Source: Zobellella denitrificans
GTDB lineage: Bacteria; Pseudomonadota; Gammaproteobacteria; Enterobacterales; Aeromonadaceae
DNA length: 50,399 nucleotides
Direction: 5' to 3'
NCBI RefSeq assembly: GCF_002237365.1
Contig: NZ_NMUO01000018.1
Coordinates: 1-50,399 of the forward strand
Shown here: positions 19,665 through 30,273 of the stretch, in pieces
Position numbering within the stretch: the first letter of the stretch is position 1
Layout of the letters: every line of letters starts with the position of its first letter
Position numbers and translations under genes: made by a program
The notes under the pieces: model-generated
What the model saw: the letters and a program-made list of their open reading frames with translations, nothing else
What the model was told of the DNA's origin: nothing
Database searches by the model: none

Positions 19665-19713
19665 AAGCGGGTGGTGTGAATTGCTGTATTCGTCTTAAAG
19701 TCTCAGCACACAT

Positions 19714-19742
19714 AAAAGCCCGCGACCTCGCGGGCTTTTTTA
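19714..19742 (+). terminator. trp attenuator terminator
   Basis: The stem is 19714-19724 with 19729-19739 (AAAAGCCCGCG with CGCGGGCTTTT) and a 4-nt loop, followed by a T tract. It begins 50 nt after the trpL stop, the normal attenuator distance. Confidence 0.93.
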
Positions 19743-19764
19743 TTATCCAGCAAAAGGTGATGCG

Positions 19765-19902
19765 ATGAAACCGACCCGGACCCTTTTTTGGCGATGGCAA
19801 CCCCAAATCCTGTTGATGACGCCGCAACCGGCCTTTGTATCCATAACCGATGACGACATTGCCAGCCAGGTGATACTGCAAATCCCTGACGACAGACATT
19901 AA
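19765..19902 (+). CDS. Small ORF between trp attenuator and trpE, unknown function
   Basis: A 45-codon frame not recognised from any described trp operon. It starts MKPTRTLFWRWQPQILL and ends QIPDDRH. AAAGG is centred about 8-10 nt before the ATG, and the TAA lies 18 nt before the trpE ATG without a terminator between. It contains two Trp codons (positions 9 and 11), a basic N-terminal third and an acidic C-terminal third (TDDD, PDD). It could be a second Trp-sensing leader, a coupling ORF for trpE, or a small protein. Coding status is inferred only from the ribosome-binding site, spacing and length. Confidence 0.5.
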   Translation: MKPTRTLFWRWQPQILLMTPQPAFVSITDDDIASQVILQIPDDRH

Positions 19903-19920
19903 CCAGACAAGGAATACCCC

Positions 19921-21471
19921 ATGGCGCATGGTCAGCTCCACGTATTACTGCAAGATGCCCCCTATACCGGCGACCCCCTCGCCCTGTTCGCCGCGCTCAC
20001 CCGTCCCGGTGACAACAGCGTATTGCTGGAGTCCGCCGAAATCGACACCAAGGCCGGTACCCAGAGCCTGCTGATGCTGGACGCCTGTGTCCGGCTGGTA
20101 TGCGATCACCACAGCGTCACCCTCACCGCCCTCAACGCCAACGGCCTGCCCGCCCTGGATCTGGTCGAGCAGGAGCTCGGCGGCGAACGCCAGTCCCACA
20201 CACTGGTGGTGACGGTGCCGGCCGCCGATGCCAACCTGGACGAAGACAGCCGGCTCAAGGCGCCCTCGGTGCTGGAAACCCTGCGCCTTATCCTGACCCG
20301 CTTCACCGCCGACCAGGGCCAGCAGCACCTGTTTATGGCCGGCACCTTCGCCTACGATCTCATCGCCGCCTTCGAGCAGTTGCCCGAGGTGCCCGAGGGC
20401 ATCAACCACTGCCCCGACTTCAGCTTCTACCTGGCCGAAACCCTGATCACCCTGGATCACCTGCAGGAACGCTGCCAACTGGCCGCCTGCGTGTTCGATC
20501 CCGCCGAGCAGGGCCGGCTGCAGGCCCGCCTCGGGCAACTGGCCGCCGCCTGCGGCGAGGTCCACGCCGACCCCCTGGCGGAGCTGCCCTTCACCGGCCA
20601 GGTGCAGGTGAACAAGAGCGATGCCGAGTTCCGCGCCGACGTGGACACCCTCAAGGGTCACATCATGGTGGGCGACATCTTCCAGGTGGTGCCTTCCCGC
20701 TGTTTCAGCCTGCCCTGCCCCAGCCCCCTGGCCGCCTACCGCAAGCTCAAGCAGACCAACCCCAGCCCCTACATGTTCTACGTCAACGATCAGGACTTCA
20801 TCCTGTTCGGCGCCAGCCCCGAGAGCTCGGTCAAGTTCGACCACGCCAGCCGCCAGGTGGAAATGTACCCCATCGCCGGCACCCGCCGCCGCGGCTTCAA
20901 CCCGGACGGCAGCGTCAACCTGGATCTGGACGGCCGCATCGAGCTGGAGCTGCGCCGGGACGAGAAGGAAACCGCCGAGCACCTGATGCTGGTGGATCTG
21001 GCCCGCAACGACATCGCCCGCATCAGCGAGCCGGGCAGCCGCTATGTGAAGGATCTGCTGAGCGTGGACCGCTACAGCCACGTGATGCACCTGGTGTCCC
21101 GGGTGGTGGGCACCCTGCGCGCCGATCTGGACGCCCTGCACGCCTACCAGGCCTGCATGAACATGGGCACCCTCACCGGCGCCCCCAAGATCCGCGCCAG
21201 CGAGCTTATCCGCCAGGTGGAGCGCCGCCGCCGGGGCAGCTACGGCGGCGCCGTGGGCTACCTCAACGGCCTGGGCGACATGGACACCTGCATCGTGATC
21301 CGCTCCGCCTTCGTAAGCGCTGGCCAGGCCCATGTGCAGGCCGGCGCGGGCGTGGTGTACGACTCGCAACCGCAGGCGGAAGCGGACGAAACCCGCAACA
21401 AGGCGGCGGCGGTGCTCAATGCCATCGCCCTGGCCCACGGCAAGACCCTGGCGGAGGTGACCCATGGCTAA
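19921..21471 (+). CDS. trpE: Anthranilate synthase component I
   Basis: Converts chorismate and ammonia to anthranilate, the committed step of tryptophan synthesis. It has 516 aa. The feedback-inhibition motif LLESAEID is near residue 35. The chorismate-binding core includes [55 protein letters not shown] and [16 protein letters not shown] lies about 7 nt before the ATG. The 3' end overlaps trpGD by 8 nt. Confidence 0.97.
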   Translation: MAHGQLHVLLQDAPYTGDPLALFAALTRPGDNSVLLESAEIDTKAGTQSLLMLDACVRLVCDHHSVTLTALNANGLPALDLVEQELGGERQSHTLVVTVPAADANLDEDSRLKAPSVLETLRLILTRFTADQGQQHLFMAGTFAYDLIAAFEQLPEVPEGINHCPDFSFYLAETLITLDHLQERCQLAACVFDPAEQGRLQARLGQLAAACGEVHADPLAELPFTGQVQVNKSDAEFRADVDTLKGHIMVGDIFQVVPSRCFSLPCPSPLAAYRKLKQTNPSPYMFYVNDQDFILFGASPESSVKFDHASRQVEMYPIAGTRRRGFNPDGSVNLDLDGRIELELRRDEKETAEHLMLVDLARNDIARISEPGSRYVKDLLSVDRYSHVMHLVSRVVGTLRADLDALHAYQACMNMGTLTGAPKIRASELIRQVERRRRGSYGGAVGYLNGLGDMDTCIVIRSAFVSAGQAHVQAGAGVVYDSQPQAEADETRNKAAAVLNAIALAHGKTLAEVTHG

Positions 21472-23053
21472 CACCATTTTCCTGCTCGACAACTACGACT
21501 CCTTTACCTACAACCTGGTCGACCAGTTCCGCAGCCTGGGCGCCACCGTGCGCATCTACCGCAATACGGTGCCCGTGCCCCAGCTGGTGGCGGCCATGGA
21601 GCAATGCGAACGGCCCATCCTGGTGCTGTCGCCTGGCCCGGGCACGCCCAGCCAGGCCGGCAACATGCCGGCCCTGATCGGCGCCTGCATCGGCCGCTTC
21701 CCCATACTGGGGATCTGCCTGGGCCATCAGGCGCTGGTCGAACACTATGGCGGCAAGGTGGAAAACGCCGGTGAAATCAAGCACGGCAAAAGCTCGCTCA
21801 TCAGCCACAGCGGCAAGGGCGTTTTCGCCGGCTTGCCCAACCCCCTGCCCGTGGCCCGCTACCACTCGCTGGTGGGCACCAGGATCCCCACCAGCCTGTC
21901 GGTGATCGCCGACTACCAGGGCATGACCATGGCGGTGCAGGATACCGCCAAGCGGGTACTGGGCTTTCAGTTTCATCCCGAATCCATCATGACCACCGAG
22001 GGCGCCCGGCTGCTGGAGCAGAGCCTGGCCTTTTTGAGCGCACCGGAAACCCGGGCCATGGACCAGCTGTACCGCGGCGAGCACATCAGCCGCGCCCAGG
22101 CCCAGGCCCTGTTCGGCGAGCTGCTGCGCGGCGACATGGACCAGATGACCATGGCCTCCCTGCTGACCGTGCTGAAGATGAAGGGCGAAACCCCGGACGA
22201 AATCGCCGGCGCCGCCCAGGCCCTGCTGGAAGCGGCCAGCCCCTTCCCGCGCCCGGACTACGCCTTCTGCGACATCGTCGGCACCGGCGGCGACGGCATG
22301 AACACCATCAACGTCTCCACCACCTCGGCGCTGGTGGCCGCCGCCTGCGGCATCAAGGTGGCCAAGCACGGCAACCGCGGCGTCTCCAGCAAGTCCGGCT
22401 CTTCCGACCTGCTGGAGCAACTGGGCATCGACCTGAACATGAGCCCGGACACCGCCCGCCGCTGCCTGGACGAGGCCAACGTCTGCTTCCTGTTCGCGCC
22501 CAAGTATCACGGCGGCATCCGCCACGCCATGCCGGTGCGCCAGACCCTGAAAACCCGCACCATCTTCAACGTGCTGGGCCCGCTGGTGAACCCCGCCCGC
22601 CCCGACTTCATGCTGCTGGGGGTGTATTCCGAAGCGCTGGTGCGCCCCATTGCCGACACCCTGGTGGCCATGGGCCTCAAGCGGGGCATGGTGGTGCATG
22701 GCAGCGGCCTGGATGAAATTGCCATCCACGGCCCGACCCAGGTGGCGGAAATCCTCAACGGCGAGATCATCGAATACAGCATCACTCCCGAAGAGCTGGG
22801 ACTCAGGCGTTACGACATCAGCGCCATTGCCGGCGGCGAGCCCAGTGAAAACAAAGCCATCACCCTGAGCCTGCTGCAAGGGGGCGGCACCCCCGCCCAG
22901 CAAAGCGTCATCGCCATCAACGTGGCGCCGCTGCTGGTGATGAGCGGCCGGGCCGAAACCCTGAAAGAAGGCGTGGAGCAGGTGCTGGCTGTGTTAAAGT
23001 CGGGCAAAGCCATGGAAGTAGCCAATAAACTGGCGGAGTTGAGCCAATGTTAA
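21464..23053 (+). CDS. trpGD: Fused anthranilate synthase II / anthranilate phosphoribosyltransferase
   Basis: Bifunctional protein, 529 aa, as in enterobacteria. Residues 1-190 are the class I glutamine amidotransferase: oxyanion loop [12 protein letters not shown], nucleophile Cys85 in GICLGHQ, and His171/Glu173 in FHPES. From about 200 it is TrpD, adding phosphoribosyl to anthranilate: [35 protein letters not shown] and [12 protein letters not shown]. Start and stop overlap trpE (8 nt) and trpCF (7 nt), so expression is coupled. Confidence 0.97.
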   Translation: MANTIFLLDNYDSFTYNLVDQFRSLGATVRIYRNTVPVPQLVAAMEQCERPILVLSPGPGTPSQAGNMPALIGACIGRFPILGICLGHQALVEHYGGKVENAGEIKHGKSSLISHSGKGVFAGLPNPLPVARYHSLVGTRIPTSLSVIADYQGMTMAVQDTAKRVLGFQFHPESIMTTEGARLLEQSLAFLSAPETRAMDQLYRGEHISRAQAQALFGELLRGDMDQMTMASLLTVLKMKGETPDEIAGAAQALLEAASPFPRPDYAFCDIVGTGGDGMNTINVSTTSALVAAACGIKVAKHGNRGVSSKSGSSDLLEQLGIDLNMSPDTARRCLDEANVCFLFAPKYHGGIRHAMPVRQTLKTRTIFNVLGPLVNPARPDFMLLGVYSEALVRPIADTLVAMGLKRGMVVHGSGLDEIAIHGPTQVAEILNGEIIEYSITPEELGLRRYDISAIAGGEPSENKAITLSLLQGGGTPAQQSVIAINVAPLLVMSGRAETLKEGVEQVLAVLKSGKAMEVANKLAELSQC

Positions 23054-24435
23054 GTACCGTTCTCGGCAAGATTGTTGCCGACAAAAAAATCTGGGTCGAG
23101 GCGCGCAAGCAGGCCCAGCCCCTGGACAGTTTTGAAGCCGGCCTGATCCCGAGTGATCGCCCCTTCGAGGCGGCCCTGGCCGCCGGCCAGCCGGCCTTTA
23201 TCCTGGAATGCAAGAAGGCTTCGCCCTCCAAGGGCCTGATCCGCGCCGACTTCGACATCGACGCCATCGCCGGTGTCTACGGTCGCCATGCCTCGGCCAT
23301 CTCGGTGCTGACCGACGAAAAATACTTTCAGGGCAGCTTCGAGTTCGTGACCCGGGTGCGCGGCCAGGTGAGCCAGCCGGTGATCTGCAAGGATTTCATC
23401 ATCGACCCCTACCAGATCAAACTGGCCCGCCACCACCGGGCCGACGCCATCCTGCTGATGCTGTCGGTACTGGACGACGACCAGTACCGGGAGCTGGCCG
23501 CCGTGGCCCGCGCGCTCAACATGGGCATACTGACCGAAGTCATCAGTGCCGAGGAAGTGGCACGCGCGCTGCGCCTGGATGCCCGGGTTATCGGCATCAA
23601 CAACCGGGATCTGCGCGATCTGTCCATCGACCTGGACCGCACCCGGGAACTGTCCCGGCTTATCCCGGACGATCGCATCGTCATCTCCGAGTCCGGCATC
23701 CATCACCACGCCCAGGTGAAGGCATTGTCCGCCCACGCCGACGGTTTTCTGGTGGGCAGCTCGCTGATGGCCGAGGACGATCTGGATCTGGCGGTGCGCC
23801 GCCTGATCCTGGGCGACAACAAGGTGTGCGGCCTGACCCGCCCCGAGGACGCCGCCGCCGCCCATGCCGCCGGCGCCGCCTTCGGTGGCCTCATCTTCGT
23901 GGCCAAGAGCCCGCGCTGCGTCAGCCTGGAGCAGGCGCAGGCCCTGATCCGGGCCGCGCCCCTCGACTACGTGGGTGTGTTCCAGAACCACAGGCGCACC
24001 GAGATTGCCGATACCGCCCGCACCCTGGGGCTGAAGGCGGTGCAGCTGCACGGTGACGAGGACGAGGCCTATATCGACGCCCTGCGCGCCATGCTGCCCG
24101 AGGGCGTGGAAATCTGGAAGGCGGTGGCGGTGGCGGATGCCCTGCCTGCCCTGCCCGCCAACGCCGACCGGCTGCTGTTCGACACCAAGGCCTTCGGCCA
24201 GAGCGGCGGCACCGGCCAGGCCTTCGACTGGTCGCTGCTGGCCACGCTCGACAAGCGCAACCTGATGCTCGCCGGCGGCCTCAACCCCGACAACGCCGCC
24301 CGCGCCGCCGCCCTCGGCTGCCGGGGGCTGGATTTCAATTCCGGCGTGGAAAGCGCCCCCGGGCAGAAAGACCCGGCCAAACTCGACGCGGCCTTCGCCG
24401 CCCTCAGACATTACGGACGCAGGAACACACAATGA
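23047..24435 (+). CDS. trpCF: Fused indole-3-glycerol phosphate synthase / PRA isomerase
   Basis: Two TIM barrels in one 462-aa protein, as in E. coli. Residues 1-255 are TrpC ([51 protein letters not shown]). About 258-462 are TrpF ([59 protein letters not shown]). Together they carry out two consecutive steps between phosphoribosyl-anthranilate and indole-glycerol phosphate. It overlaps trpB by 4 nt (ATGA). Confidence 0.97.
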   Translation: MLSTVLGKIVADKKIWVEARKQAQPLDSFEAGLIPSDRPFEAALAAGQPAFILECKKASPSKGLIRADFDIDAIAGVYGRHASAISVLTDEKYFQGSFEFVTRVRGQVSQPVICKDFIIDPYQIKLARHHRADAILLMLSVLDDDQYRELAAVARALNMGILTEVISAEEVARALRLDARVIGINNRDLRDLSIDLDRTRELSRLIPDDRIVISESGIHHHAQVKALSAHADGFLVGSSLMAEDDLDLAVRRLILGDNKVCGLTRPEDAAAAHAAGAAFGGLIFVAKSPRCVSLEQAQALIRAAPLDYVGVFQNHRRTEIADTARTLGLKAVQLHGDEDEAYIDALRAMLPEGVEIWKAVAVADALPALPANADRLLFDTKAFGQSGGTGQAFDWSLLATLDKRNLMLAGGLNPDNAARAAALGCRGLDFNSGVESAPGQKDPAKLDAAFAALRHYGRRNTQ

Positions 24436-25625
24436 CCCTACTTAACCCCTTCTTCGGCGAATTTGGCGGCATGTACGTGCCCCAGATCCTGATGCCGGCC
24501 CTGCTCCAGCTGGAGCAGGCCTTTGTGGACGCCCAACAGGATCCCGAGTTCGAGCGGGAATTCCGCGAGCTGCTGTGCGAATACGCCGGCCGCCCCACGC
24601 CCCTCACCAAGGTGCGCAACCTGGTGTCCCACACCAAGACCCGCATCTACCTCAAGCGGGAAGACCTGCTGCATGGCGGCGCCCACAAGACCAACCAGGT
24701 GCTGGGCCAGGCGCTGCTGGCCAAGCGCATGGGCAAGCAGGAGATCATCGCCGAAACCGGCGCCGGCCAGCACGGCGTGGCCACCGCCCTGGCCTGCGCC
24801 CTGCTCGGCCTCAAGTGCCGGGTATACATGGGCGCCAAGGACTGCGAGCGGCAAAAACCCAACGTGTTCCGCATGAAGCTGATGGGCGCCGAGGTGATAC
24901 CGGTGCACTCCGGCTCGGCCACCCTCAAGGACGCCTGCAACGAGGCGCTGCGCGACTGGGCCGCCAACTACGAGACCACCCACTACATGCTGGGCACCGC
25001 CGCCGGCCCGCACCCCTTCCCCACCATAGTGCGCGAGTTCCAGCGCATGATCGGCGAGGAAGCCAAGGTCCAGCTGCGCGAGCGCGAGGCCCGGCTGCCG
25101 GACGCGGTGATCGCCTGCGTGGGCGGCGGCTCCAACGCCATCGGCATCTTCGCCGACTTTATCGATGAAGAGGGCGTGGAGCTTATCGGCATCGAGCCCG
25201 CCGGCAAGGGCATCGACACCGGCGAGCACGGCGCGCCCCTGCGCCACGGCACCAAGGGCGTGTTCTTCGGCATGCACTCGCTGCTGATGCAGAACGACGA
25301 CGGCCAGATTGAGGAGTCCTACTCGGTGTCCGCCGGGCTCGACTTCCCCTCGGTCGGTCCCGAGCACGCCTACCTGGCCTCCATCGGCCGCGCCCGCTAC
25401 GAGTCCATCACCGACGACGAAGCGCTGGACGCCTTCCAGGCCCTGGCCCGCAACGAGGGCATCATACCGGCGCTGGAATCCTCCCACGCCCTGGCCTACG
25501 CCCTGAAGATGGCCGAGGCCGAGCCGGAGAAAGAACAGGTGCTGATCGTCAACCTCTCCGGCCGGGGCGACAAGGACATCTTTACCGTGGCCGAGATCCT
25601 GGAGCAGAAAGGAGTGCTGAAATGA
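24432..25625 (+). CDS. trpB: Tryptophan synthase beta subunit
   Basis: PLP enzyme joining indole and serine. It has 397 aa. The PLP lysine lies in [24 protein letters not shown] (about residue 87), the substrate loop is [13 protein letters not shown], and the phosphate-binding loop is [12 protein letters not shown]. The C-terminal motif [14 protein letters not shown] is complete. It overlaps trpA by 4 nt, ensuring equal subunit synthesis for the alpha2beta2 channel complex. Confidence 0.98.
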   Translation: MTLLNPFFGEFGGMYVPQILMPALLQLEQAFVDAQQDPEFEREFRELLCEYAGRPTPLTKVRNLVSHTKTRIYLKREDLLHGGAHKTNQVLGQALLAKRMGKQEIIAETGAGQHGVATALACALLGLKCRVYMGAKDCERQKPNVFRMKLMGAEVIPVHSGSATLKDACNEALRDWAANYETTHYMLGTAAGPHPFPTIVREFQRMIGEEAKVQLREREARLPDAVIACVGGGSNAIGIFADFIDEEGVELIGIEPAGKGIDTGEHGAPLRHGTKGVFFGMHSLLMQNDDGQIEESYSVSAGLDFPSVGPEHAYLASIGRARYESITDDEALDAFQALARNEGIIPALESSHALAYALKMAEAEPEKEQVLIVNLSGRGDKDIFTVAEILEQKGVLK

Positions 25626-26431
25626 GCCGTTACCAGTCTTTGTTCGACCGGCTGAACGCCGCCGGTGAAGGCGCCTTCGTCCCCTTCGTGACCCTGGGCG
25701 ATCCCACCCCTGCCCGGTCGCTCAAGGTGATCGACGCCCTGGTGGCCGGCGGCGCCGACGCCCTGGAGCTCGGCATTCCCTTCTCCGATCCGGTGGCCGA
25801 CGGCCCCACCATCCAGGGCGCCACGGTGCGGGCGCTGGCGGCCGGCACCCGCTCCGCCACCTGCTTCGAGATGCTGAAACAGATCCGCGAAAAATACCCC
25901 GAGCTGCCCATCGGCCTGCTGGTGTACGCCAACCTGGTGTACAAGCCGGGCCCGGCCAACTTCTACGCCCAGTGCGTGGCCGCCGGGGTGGACTCGGTGC
26001 TGGTGGCCGACGTGCCGGTGGAAATGGCCGCCCCCTTCAAGGCCGCCGCCGACGAAGCGGGCATTGCCAGCATCTACATAGCGCCGCCCAACGGCAACGA
26101 CGACACCCTGAAAACCGTGGCGGAAATGGGCTCGGGCTACACCTACCTGCTGAGCCGCGCCGGGGTGACCGGCACCGAAACCAAGGCCGGCATGCCGGTG
26201 GACAGCCTGCTGGCCAGGCTGAAGGAATTCGGCGCCCCGCCCTGCCTGCTGGGTTTCGGTATCTCCGAGCCGGAGCAGGTACGCGCCGCCGTGCAGGCCG
26301 GTGCCGCCGGCGCCATTTCCGGCTCCGCCGTGGTCAAGATCATCGAGCAACACCTGGACGACGACCAGGCCATGCTGGACGCCCTGACCACCTTCGTGCG
26401 GAACATGAAGGCCGCTACCCGCAAGGGGTAA
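25622..26431 (+). CDS. trpA: Tryptophan synthase alpha subunit
   Basis: Cleaves indole-glycerol phosphate and passes indole to TrpB. It has 269 aa. Catalytic residues are in [47 protein letters not shown] (Glu in LELGIPFSD, and the Asp near [10 protein letters not shown]). The phosphate loop [13 protein letters not shown] is present. It is the last trp gene, followed by a repeat hairpin and a strong terminator. Confidence 0.97.
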   Translation: MSRYQSLFDRLNAAGEGAFVPFVTLGDPTPARSLKVIDALVAGGADALELGIPFSDPVADGPTIQGATVRALAAGTRSATCFEMLKQIREKYPELPIGLLVYANLVYKPGPANFYAQCVAAGVDSVLVADVPVEMAAPFKAAADEAGIASIYIAPPNGNDDTLKTVAEMGSGYTYLLSRAGVTGTETKAGMPVDSLLARLKEFGAPPCLLGFGISEPEQVRAAVQAGAAGAISGSAVVKIIEQHLDDDQAMLDALTTFVRNMKAATRKG

Positions 26432-26442
26432 AACCAGCCTCG

Positions 26443-26467
26443 TCGCCCCCGCGAAGGCGGGGGCCCA
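26443..26467. repeat. Left copy of inverted repeat flanking the DUF3883 gene
   Basis: TCGCCCCCGCGAAGGC followed by GGGGGCCCAT. It is internally palindromic (GCCCCCGC-GAAG-GCGGGGGC). A near-identical copy in opposite orientation lies at 27559-27584, on the other side of the A/T-rich gene. Confidence 0.8.
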
Positions 26468-26507
26468 TAAAAACGGCGCCGGGATTCAACCCCGGCGCCG
26501 TTTTTAT
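26467..26507. terminator. Bidirectional terminator between trpA and the DUF3883 gene
   Basis: A 17-bp stem, 26467-26483 with 26491-26507 (ATAAAAACGGCGCCGGG and its complement), and a 7-nt loop. A-tract and T-tract allow use from both convergent genes. It is nearly the same stem as at 17063-17098. Confidence 0.93.
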
Positions 26508-26531
26508 GGAGCGCAGGCGGCCCGCCTGCAA
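26507..26531. repeat. GC-rich palindrome-ended element B, left half only
   Basis: TGGAGCGC followed by AGGCGGCCCGCCTGC, the left end of the element family of 16945-17042. The right end is absent. It sits between the trp terminator and the 3' end of the DUF3883 gene. Confidence 0.65.
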
Positions 26532-26558
26532 TTACCGCAAGAGCGGCAACGAAATGGT

Positions 26559-27392
26559 TCAACCAACCACAGCCATAAACTCAGTCGGTTTTAAATGACA
26601 ATGAAGTGCCAAGTTGCCGCTCAAACTAAACATGCGTGGTTGCGTTTTAAGCTCAAAAACCCGGTACAAAAAATATCTATTGGCGTTATTTTGTGAAAAT
26701 TTCAACTCATTCTGAGTCACAAAGAACGGGATATTTTTTCCATACTTTGTTGCCTTCACTTCGATAAATCTATCTGTGCCATCAGCATTATACGAACGAA
26801 TATCGTATCCAGCAGAAGGCCCCTGAGTTCGAGCAACATGCTCGATTCTGTCTGCCAGAAAGCCTTTGTTTACTCTCTCAAGCCTTTCTTTTTCATAAGC
26901 CAGAACAAATTCTTCCCCAAAATCGCCGATAGCTTGATTTCGAGCTTCACGCTCCAAGTAGTTGATATTTTTAAAACTACAACTAGCTTCTCCTTCGCTT
27001 ACCTTGTCATTCTTAGGCGGATCTTCTAACACAGCATTAAAGTCAAATTGAGGCAAGACAGAAGGAGACTCTTCCACGTCCACCGCCAACATTTGATGTA
27101 AATCGAATCTTTTTGAAACGAGCCTGGATACAACATCCGGCAACAGTGAACGCTGATAGTTAGCGCGTGGTTTGTAGCCATTCACGTATGGGATGCCCAT
27201 TTCTATCATTACAGCACTAATATTCTGGTGCTTCAGCTCTACCGCGCCATCACTGCGGCCATTGAGCTTCGACTGTAAATTTCTTCGGTGTTCGGATTTA
27301 TTATATCTCTTACCACTCAGTTCCAAAAAAAGCATATCTAGGTAATCTTCAACCGTCGCCTCTACTTCGGCTTTTGACCATCCTCTGGACAT
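26559..27392 (-). CDS. DUF3883 (NOV_C) domain protein, putative nuclease
   Basis: It has 277 aa. The C-terminal part (about 150-255) matches the DUF3883/NOV_C family: EREARNQAIGDFGEEFVLAYEKERL, then GPSAGYDIRSYNADGTDRFIEVKAT. Asp197, Glu211 and Lys213 fit the PD-(D/E)xK nuclease pattern seen in Mrr-like restriction enzymes, and the domain occurs in many defence proteins. The N-terminal 100 residues (MSRGWSKAEVEATVEDYLDMLFLELSGKRYNKSEH) contain a conserved R-S-E-H segment of unknown role. It is visibly A/T-rich beside its neighbours, has GGAGGTGGG as ribosome-binding site, and no partner gene. Horizontal acquisition is inferred; function is not shown. Confidence 0.75.
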   Translation of the reverse strand: MSRGWSKAEVEATVEDYLDMLFLELSGKRYNKSEHRRNLQSKLNGRSDGAVELKHQNISAVMIEMGIPYVNGYKPRANYQRSLLPDVVSRLVSKRFDLHQMLAVDVEESPSVLPQFDFNAVLEDPPKNDKVSEGEASCSFKNINYLEREARNQAIGDFGEEFVLAYEKERLERVNKGFLADRIEHVARTQGPSAGYDIRSYNADGTDRFIEVKATKYGKNIPFFVTQNELKFSQNNANRYFLYRVFELKTQPRMFSLSGNLALHCHLKPTEFMAVVG

Positions 27393-27450
27393 CCCACCTC
27401 CGAATAATTATCTGCCCTCGAACAACAAAGGGACTCGATTGATTCAAATA

Positions 27451-27478
27451 ATTATAATGGGAAAGCAACGCGCCACAA
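27451..27478 (-). promoter_or_regulatory. Candidate promoter of the DUF3883 gene
   Basis: The -10 is TATAAT (minus strand, 27456-27451) and the -35 is TTGTGG with 16-bp spacing, about 60 bp before the start codon. The surrounding AATAATTATAAT stretch is unusually A/T-rich. Confidence 0.5.
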
Positions 27479-27558
27479 GACCCTCCGAGCAATCCGCGGG
27501 AACACCCGCTGCCGGTGAGGCTGTTCCGGGAGTTCAGTGTGCTGAAGGGATGAAAAGA

Positions 27559-27584
27559 ATGGGCCCCCGCTTTCGCGGGGGCGA
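27559..27584. repeat. Right copy of inverted repeat flanking the DUF3883 gene
   Basis: ATGGGCCCCCGC followed by TTTCGCGGGGGCGA, the reverse complement of the 26443-26467 sequence with one change in the loop. The two copies enclose about 1.1 kb. Confidence 0.8.
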
Positions 27585-27612
27585 CATGGGATAGCGCAAG
27601 CGGAAGCGGGGC

Positions 27613-28104
27613 CTAGTCCTTGCTCTCAATGCCAAAACAACGCCGGTACAGCTCGCGCAGCTGTGCCGCCAGCTCGGGCTCGGGGCCGTCCACTGCTATG
27701 CTCGGCGCCACCTGCTGGATGGACAGCGGCGCGACCGGCGAAGCCGGCAGGCCCCACTCCTGGCACCACTGGCCGAACTGCTCGGCCGAGCAAGCGTAAA
27801 CGATGCGCCCCAGTCCCACCCAGGCGTGGGCGGCGGAGCACATGGGACAGTGCTCGCCCGAGGTATAGAGAATGGCGGCGGCGCGCTCCTGCTCGGTGAG
27901 GTGTTCGGCGGCCCAGCGCGCCAGGGCGATTTCCGGGTGCCAGGTGGGCTCGCGGCTGTGGATGCGGTTGCGATCCTCCGCCAATACGGCGCCATCCGCC
28001 CCCACCAGCACGGAACCGAACGGCTGATCCCCCGCCGCCAGCGCCTGTGCCGCCAGCTCCACGCAACGGCGCAGGTGCCGTTTATCCTGTTCGCTAATTG
28101 CCAT
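27613..28104 (-). CDS. Nucleoside/nucleobase deaminase (CDA fold)
   Basis: Zinc-dependent deaminase of the cytidine/guanine/tRNA-adenosine deaminase superfamily. It has 163 aa. Zn ligands and catalytic Glu are visible: His56-Pro-Glu58 in THPEIALARW-type context, and Cys86-x-x-Cys89 in GEHCPMCSAAH. The early segment GDQPFGSVLVGADGAVLAEDRNRI is typical of guanine deaminase-like members. The substrate is not determined by the sequence. GGGAGGAAATC precedes the ATG; an upstream open extension was rejected for lack of family similarity. Confidence 0.85.
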   Translation of the reverse strand: MAISEQDKRHLRRCVELAAQALAAGDQPFGSVLVGADGAVLAEDRNRIHSREPTWHPEIALARWAAEHLTEQERAAAILYTSGEHCPMCSAAHAWVGLGRIVYACSAEQFGQWCQEWGLPASPVAPLSIQQVAPSIAVDGPEPELAAQLRELYRRCFGIESKD

Positions 28105-28210
28105 GATTTCCTCCCTTTGAATAACAGTGACAGGCTGTGCCAACGTCCGGAGCACGGATGAAAAAACATCCATGCTCCCGCCACGCGGCCAGGCCGCCGG
28201 CTCGCCAGGA

Positions 28211-29188
28211 TCAGGCGGTGCCAAGCACGCCCAGCGCCAGCCAGCTGGTGTAGCCGATATAGGCAGCCAACAGCAGGCCGCCTTCCACCCGGTTGATGCG
28301 GCCCTGGCGGCCGCTGAACCCGTAGCCCAGCACGAACAGCGACAGGGTCAGGGCACCCATCACCATAAAGTCGCGGCTGATCACCTCGGCCGCCACCTCC
28401 AGCGGATGGATGATGCCGGCCAGGCCGACCACCGCCAGGGTATTGAACAGGTTGGAGCCGATCACGTTGCCGATGGCCAGATCATGCTCGTTCTTGCGGA
28501 TGGCGGCGATGGAAGACGCCAGCTCCGGCAGCGAGGTGCCCACCGCCACTATGGTCAGGCCGATGATAAGATCGCTCACCCCGAAGGCCTGGGCCACGTT
28601 GACCGCGCCCCACACCAGGATGCGCGAGCTGATGATCAGCAGCACCAGGCCGGCCACCAGCCAGAACAACGCCTGCTTGAGGGTCATTTGGTTGTCGTCC
28701 AGCTCCCTGGTTTCGTCCGCCGCCATGGCGTCGGCACCGTCCTTCAGTCCCTGCCAGATGCTCCAGCCCATCAGCAGCACGAAGACACCGAGCAGCACCA
28801 GGGCATCGGTGCGGGCCAGCCAGCCGTTCCACAACAGGGAAAGAGACAGCAGGGTGATCAGCAGCAGGATCGGCAGTTCCTTGCGCAACACCTGGGAATG
28901 CACGGCGATGGGGCTTATCAGGGCGGTCAGGCCCAGGATAAGGCCGATATTGGCGATATTGGAGCCATAGGCGTTGCCCAGGGCAAGGCCGGGGTTTCCT
29001 TCCATGGCTGAAATGATAGACACCACTATCTCCGGCGCCGAGGTGCCGAAGCCGACAATCACCATGCCGATGAGCAGGGGGGGCATGCCGGCGTACCGGG
29101 CGGTGGCCGAGGCTCCGTCCACAAAACGGTCGGCACTCCAGACCAGCACGGCCAGGCCCAGCACAATGGCGACCAAGGACATCAGCAT
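28211..29188 (-). CDS. yrbG: Calcium/sodium antiporter, YrbG family
   Basis: Inner-membrane exchanger of the CaCA superfamily. It has 325 aa, the E. coli YrbG length, with about ten TM helices. Both alpha repeats are clear: GFGTSAPEIVVSIISAMEGNPGLALGNAYGSNIANI and AVGTSLPELASSIAAIRKNEHDLAIGNVIGSNLFN, with the ion-binding Glu and Asn. The two halves are separated by an acidic loop (MAADETRELDDNQ). The ATG at 29188 follows GGGGGAA; the open frame beyond it is not membrane-like. Confidence 0.93.
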   Translation of the reverse strand: MLMSLVAIVLGLAVLVWSADRFVDGASATARYAGMPPLLIGMVIVGFGTSAPEIVVSIISAMEGNPGLALGNAYGSNIANIGLILGLTALISPIAVHSQVLRKELPILLLITLLSLSLLWNGWLARTDALVLLGVFVLLMGWSIWQGLKDGADAMAADETRELDDNQMTLKQALFWLVAGLVLLIISSRILVWGAVNVAQAFGVSDLIIGLTIVAVGTSLPELASSIAAIRKNEHDLAIGNVIGSNLFNTLAVVGLAGIIHPLEVAAEVISRDFMVMGALTLSLFVLGYGFSGRQGRINRVEGGLLLAAYIGYTSWLALGVLGTA

Positions 29189-29474
29189 AAGCAGGTTCCC
29201 CCTTGGGCCGGGGTGACAAGGCAGCAGAAGGGTGTGTTGTGTTTCATAGGCGCTCTTCAGGGCGGGATCATGGATACCGGAGACATCGTGACTTCCCGCC
29301 CGGCAAGTCACGCTGTCTCAGGTCTCATCAATCCATCAGGACACCACTGCCATAAGCCTTTGGCTCAGAGATTGTTGACAGTGGTTTCGGCGGTTGCCGA
29401 ACGATTACTCCCCCAAGAGACGCCTATTCTGACAGTTTGCTCAGAGGATGAAAAGAGGGCCTGGTGTCCGGGGC

Positions 29475-30011
<537 letters not shown>

Positions 30012-30273
30012 CCTTCACTCCTTCTGTAACCGGATAACGCTCCCCCAACGGGAACGCCTTGGCGGATTCTAGGAGCGAATGGCCGCCAACAACAGTGGTC
30101 ACTTGCTCGCCAGGGCCAGCTCCTGACGCCTGCCCTGCCGACAAAGTCCAAACGAAACCTTGTCGGCATGACAAAGGAGCAGGAAAAAACCATGCCTTTG
30201 TCCGCCAAAACTGTGCGCCATGTCGATATTTTGCACACCGCCGCCTCCCTCCTGGGAGGTACAAGGGCATTTG

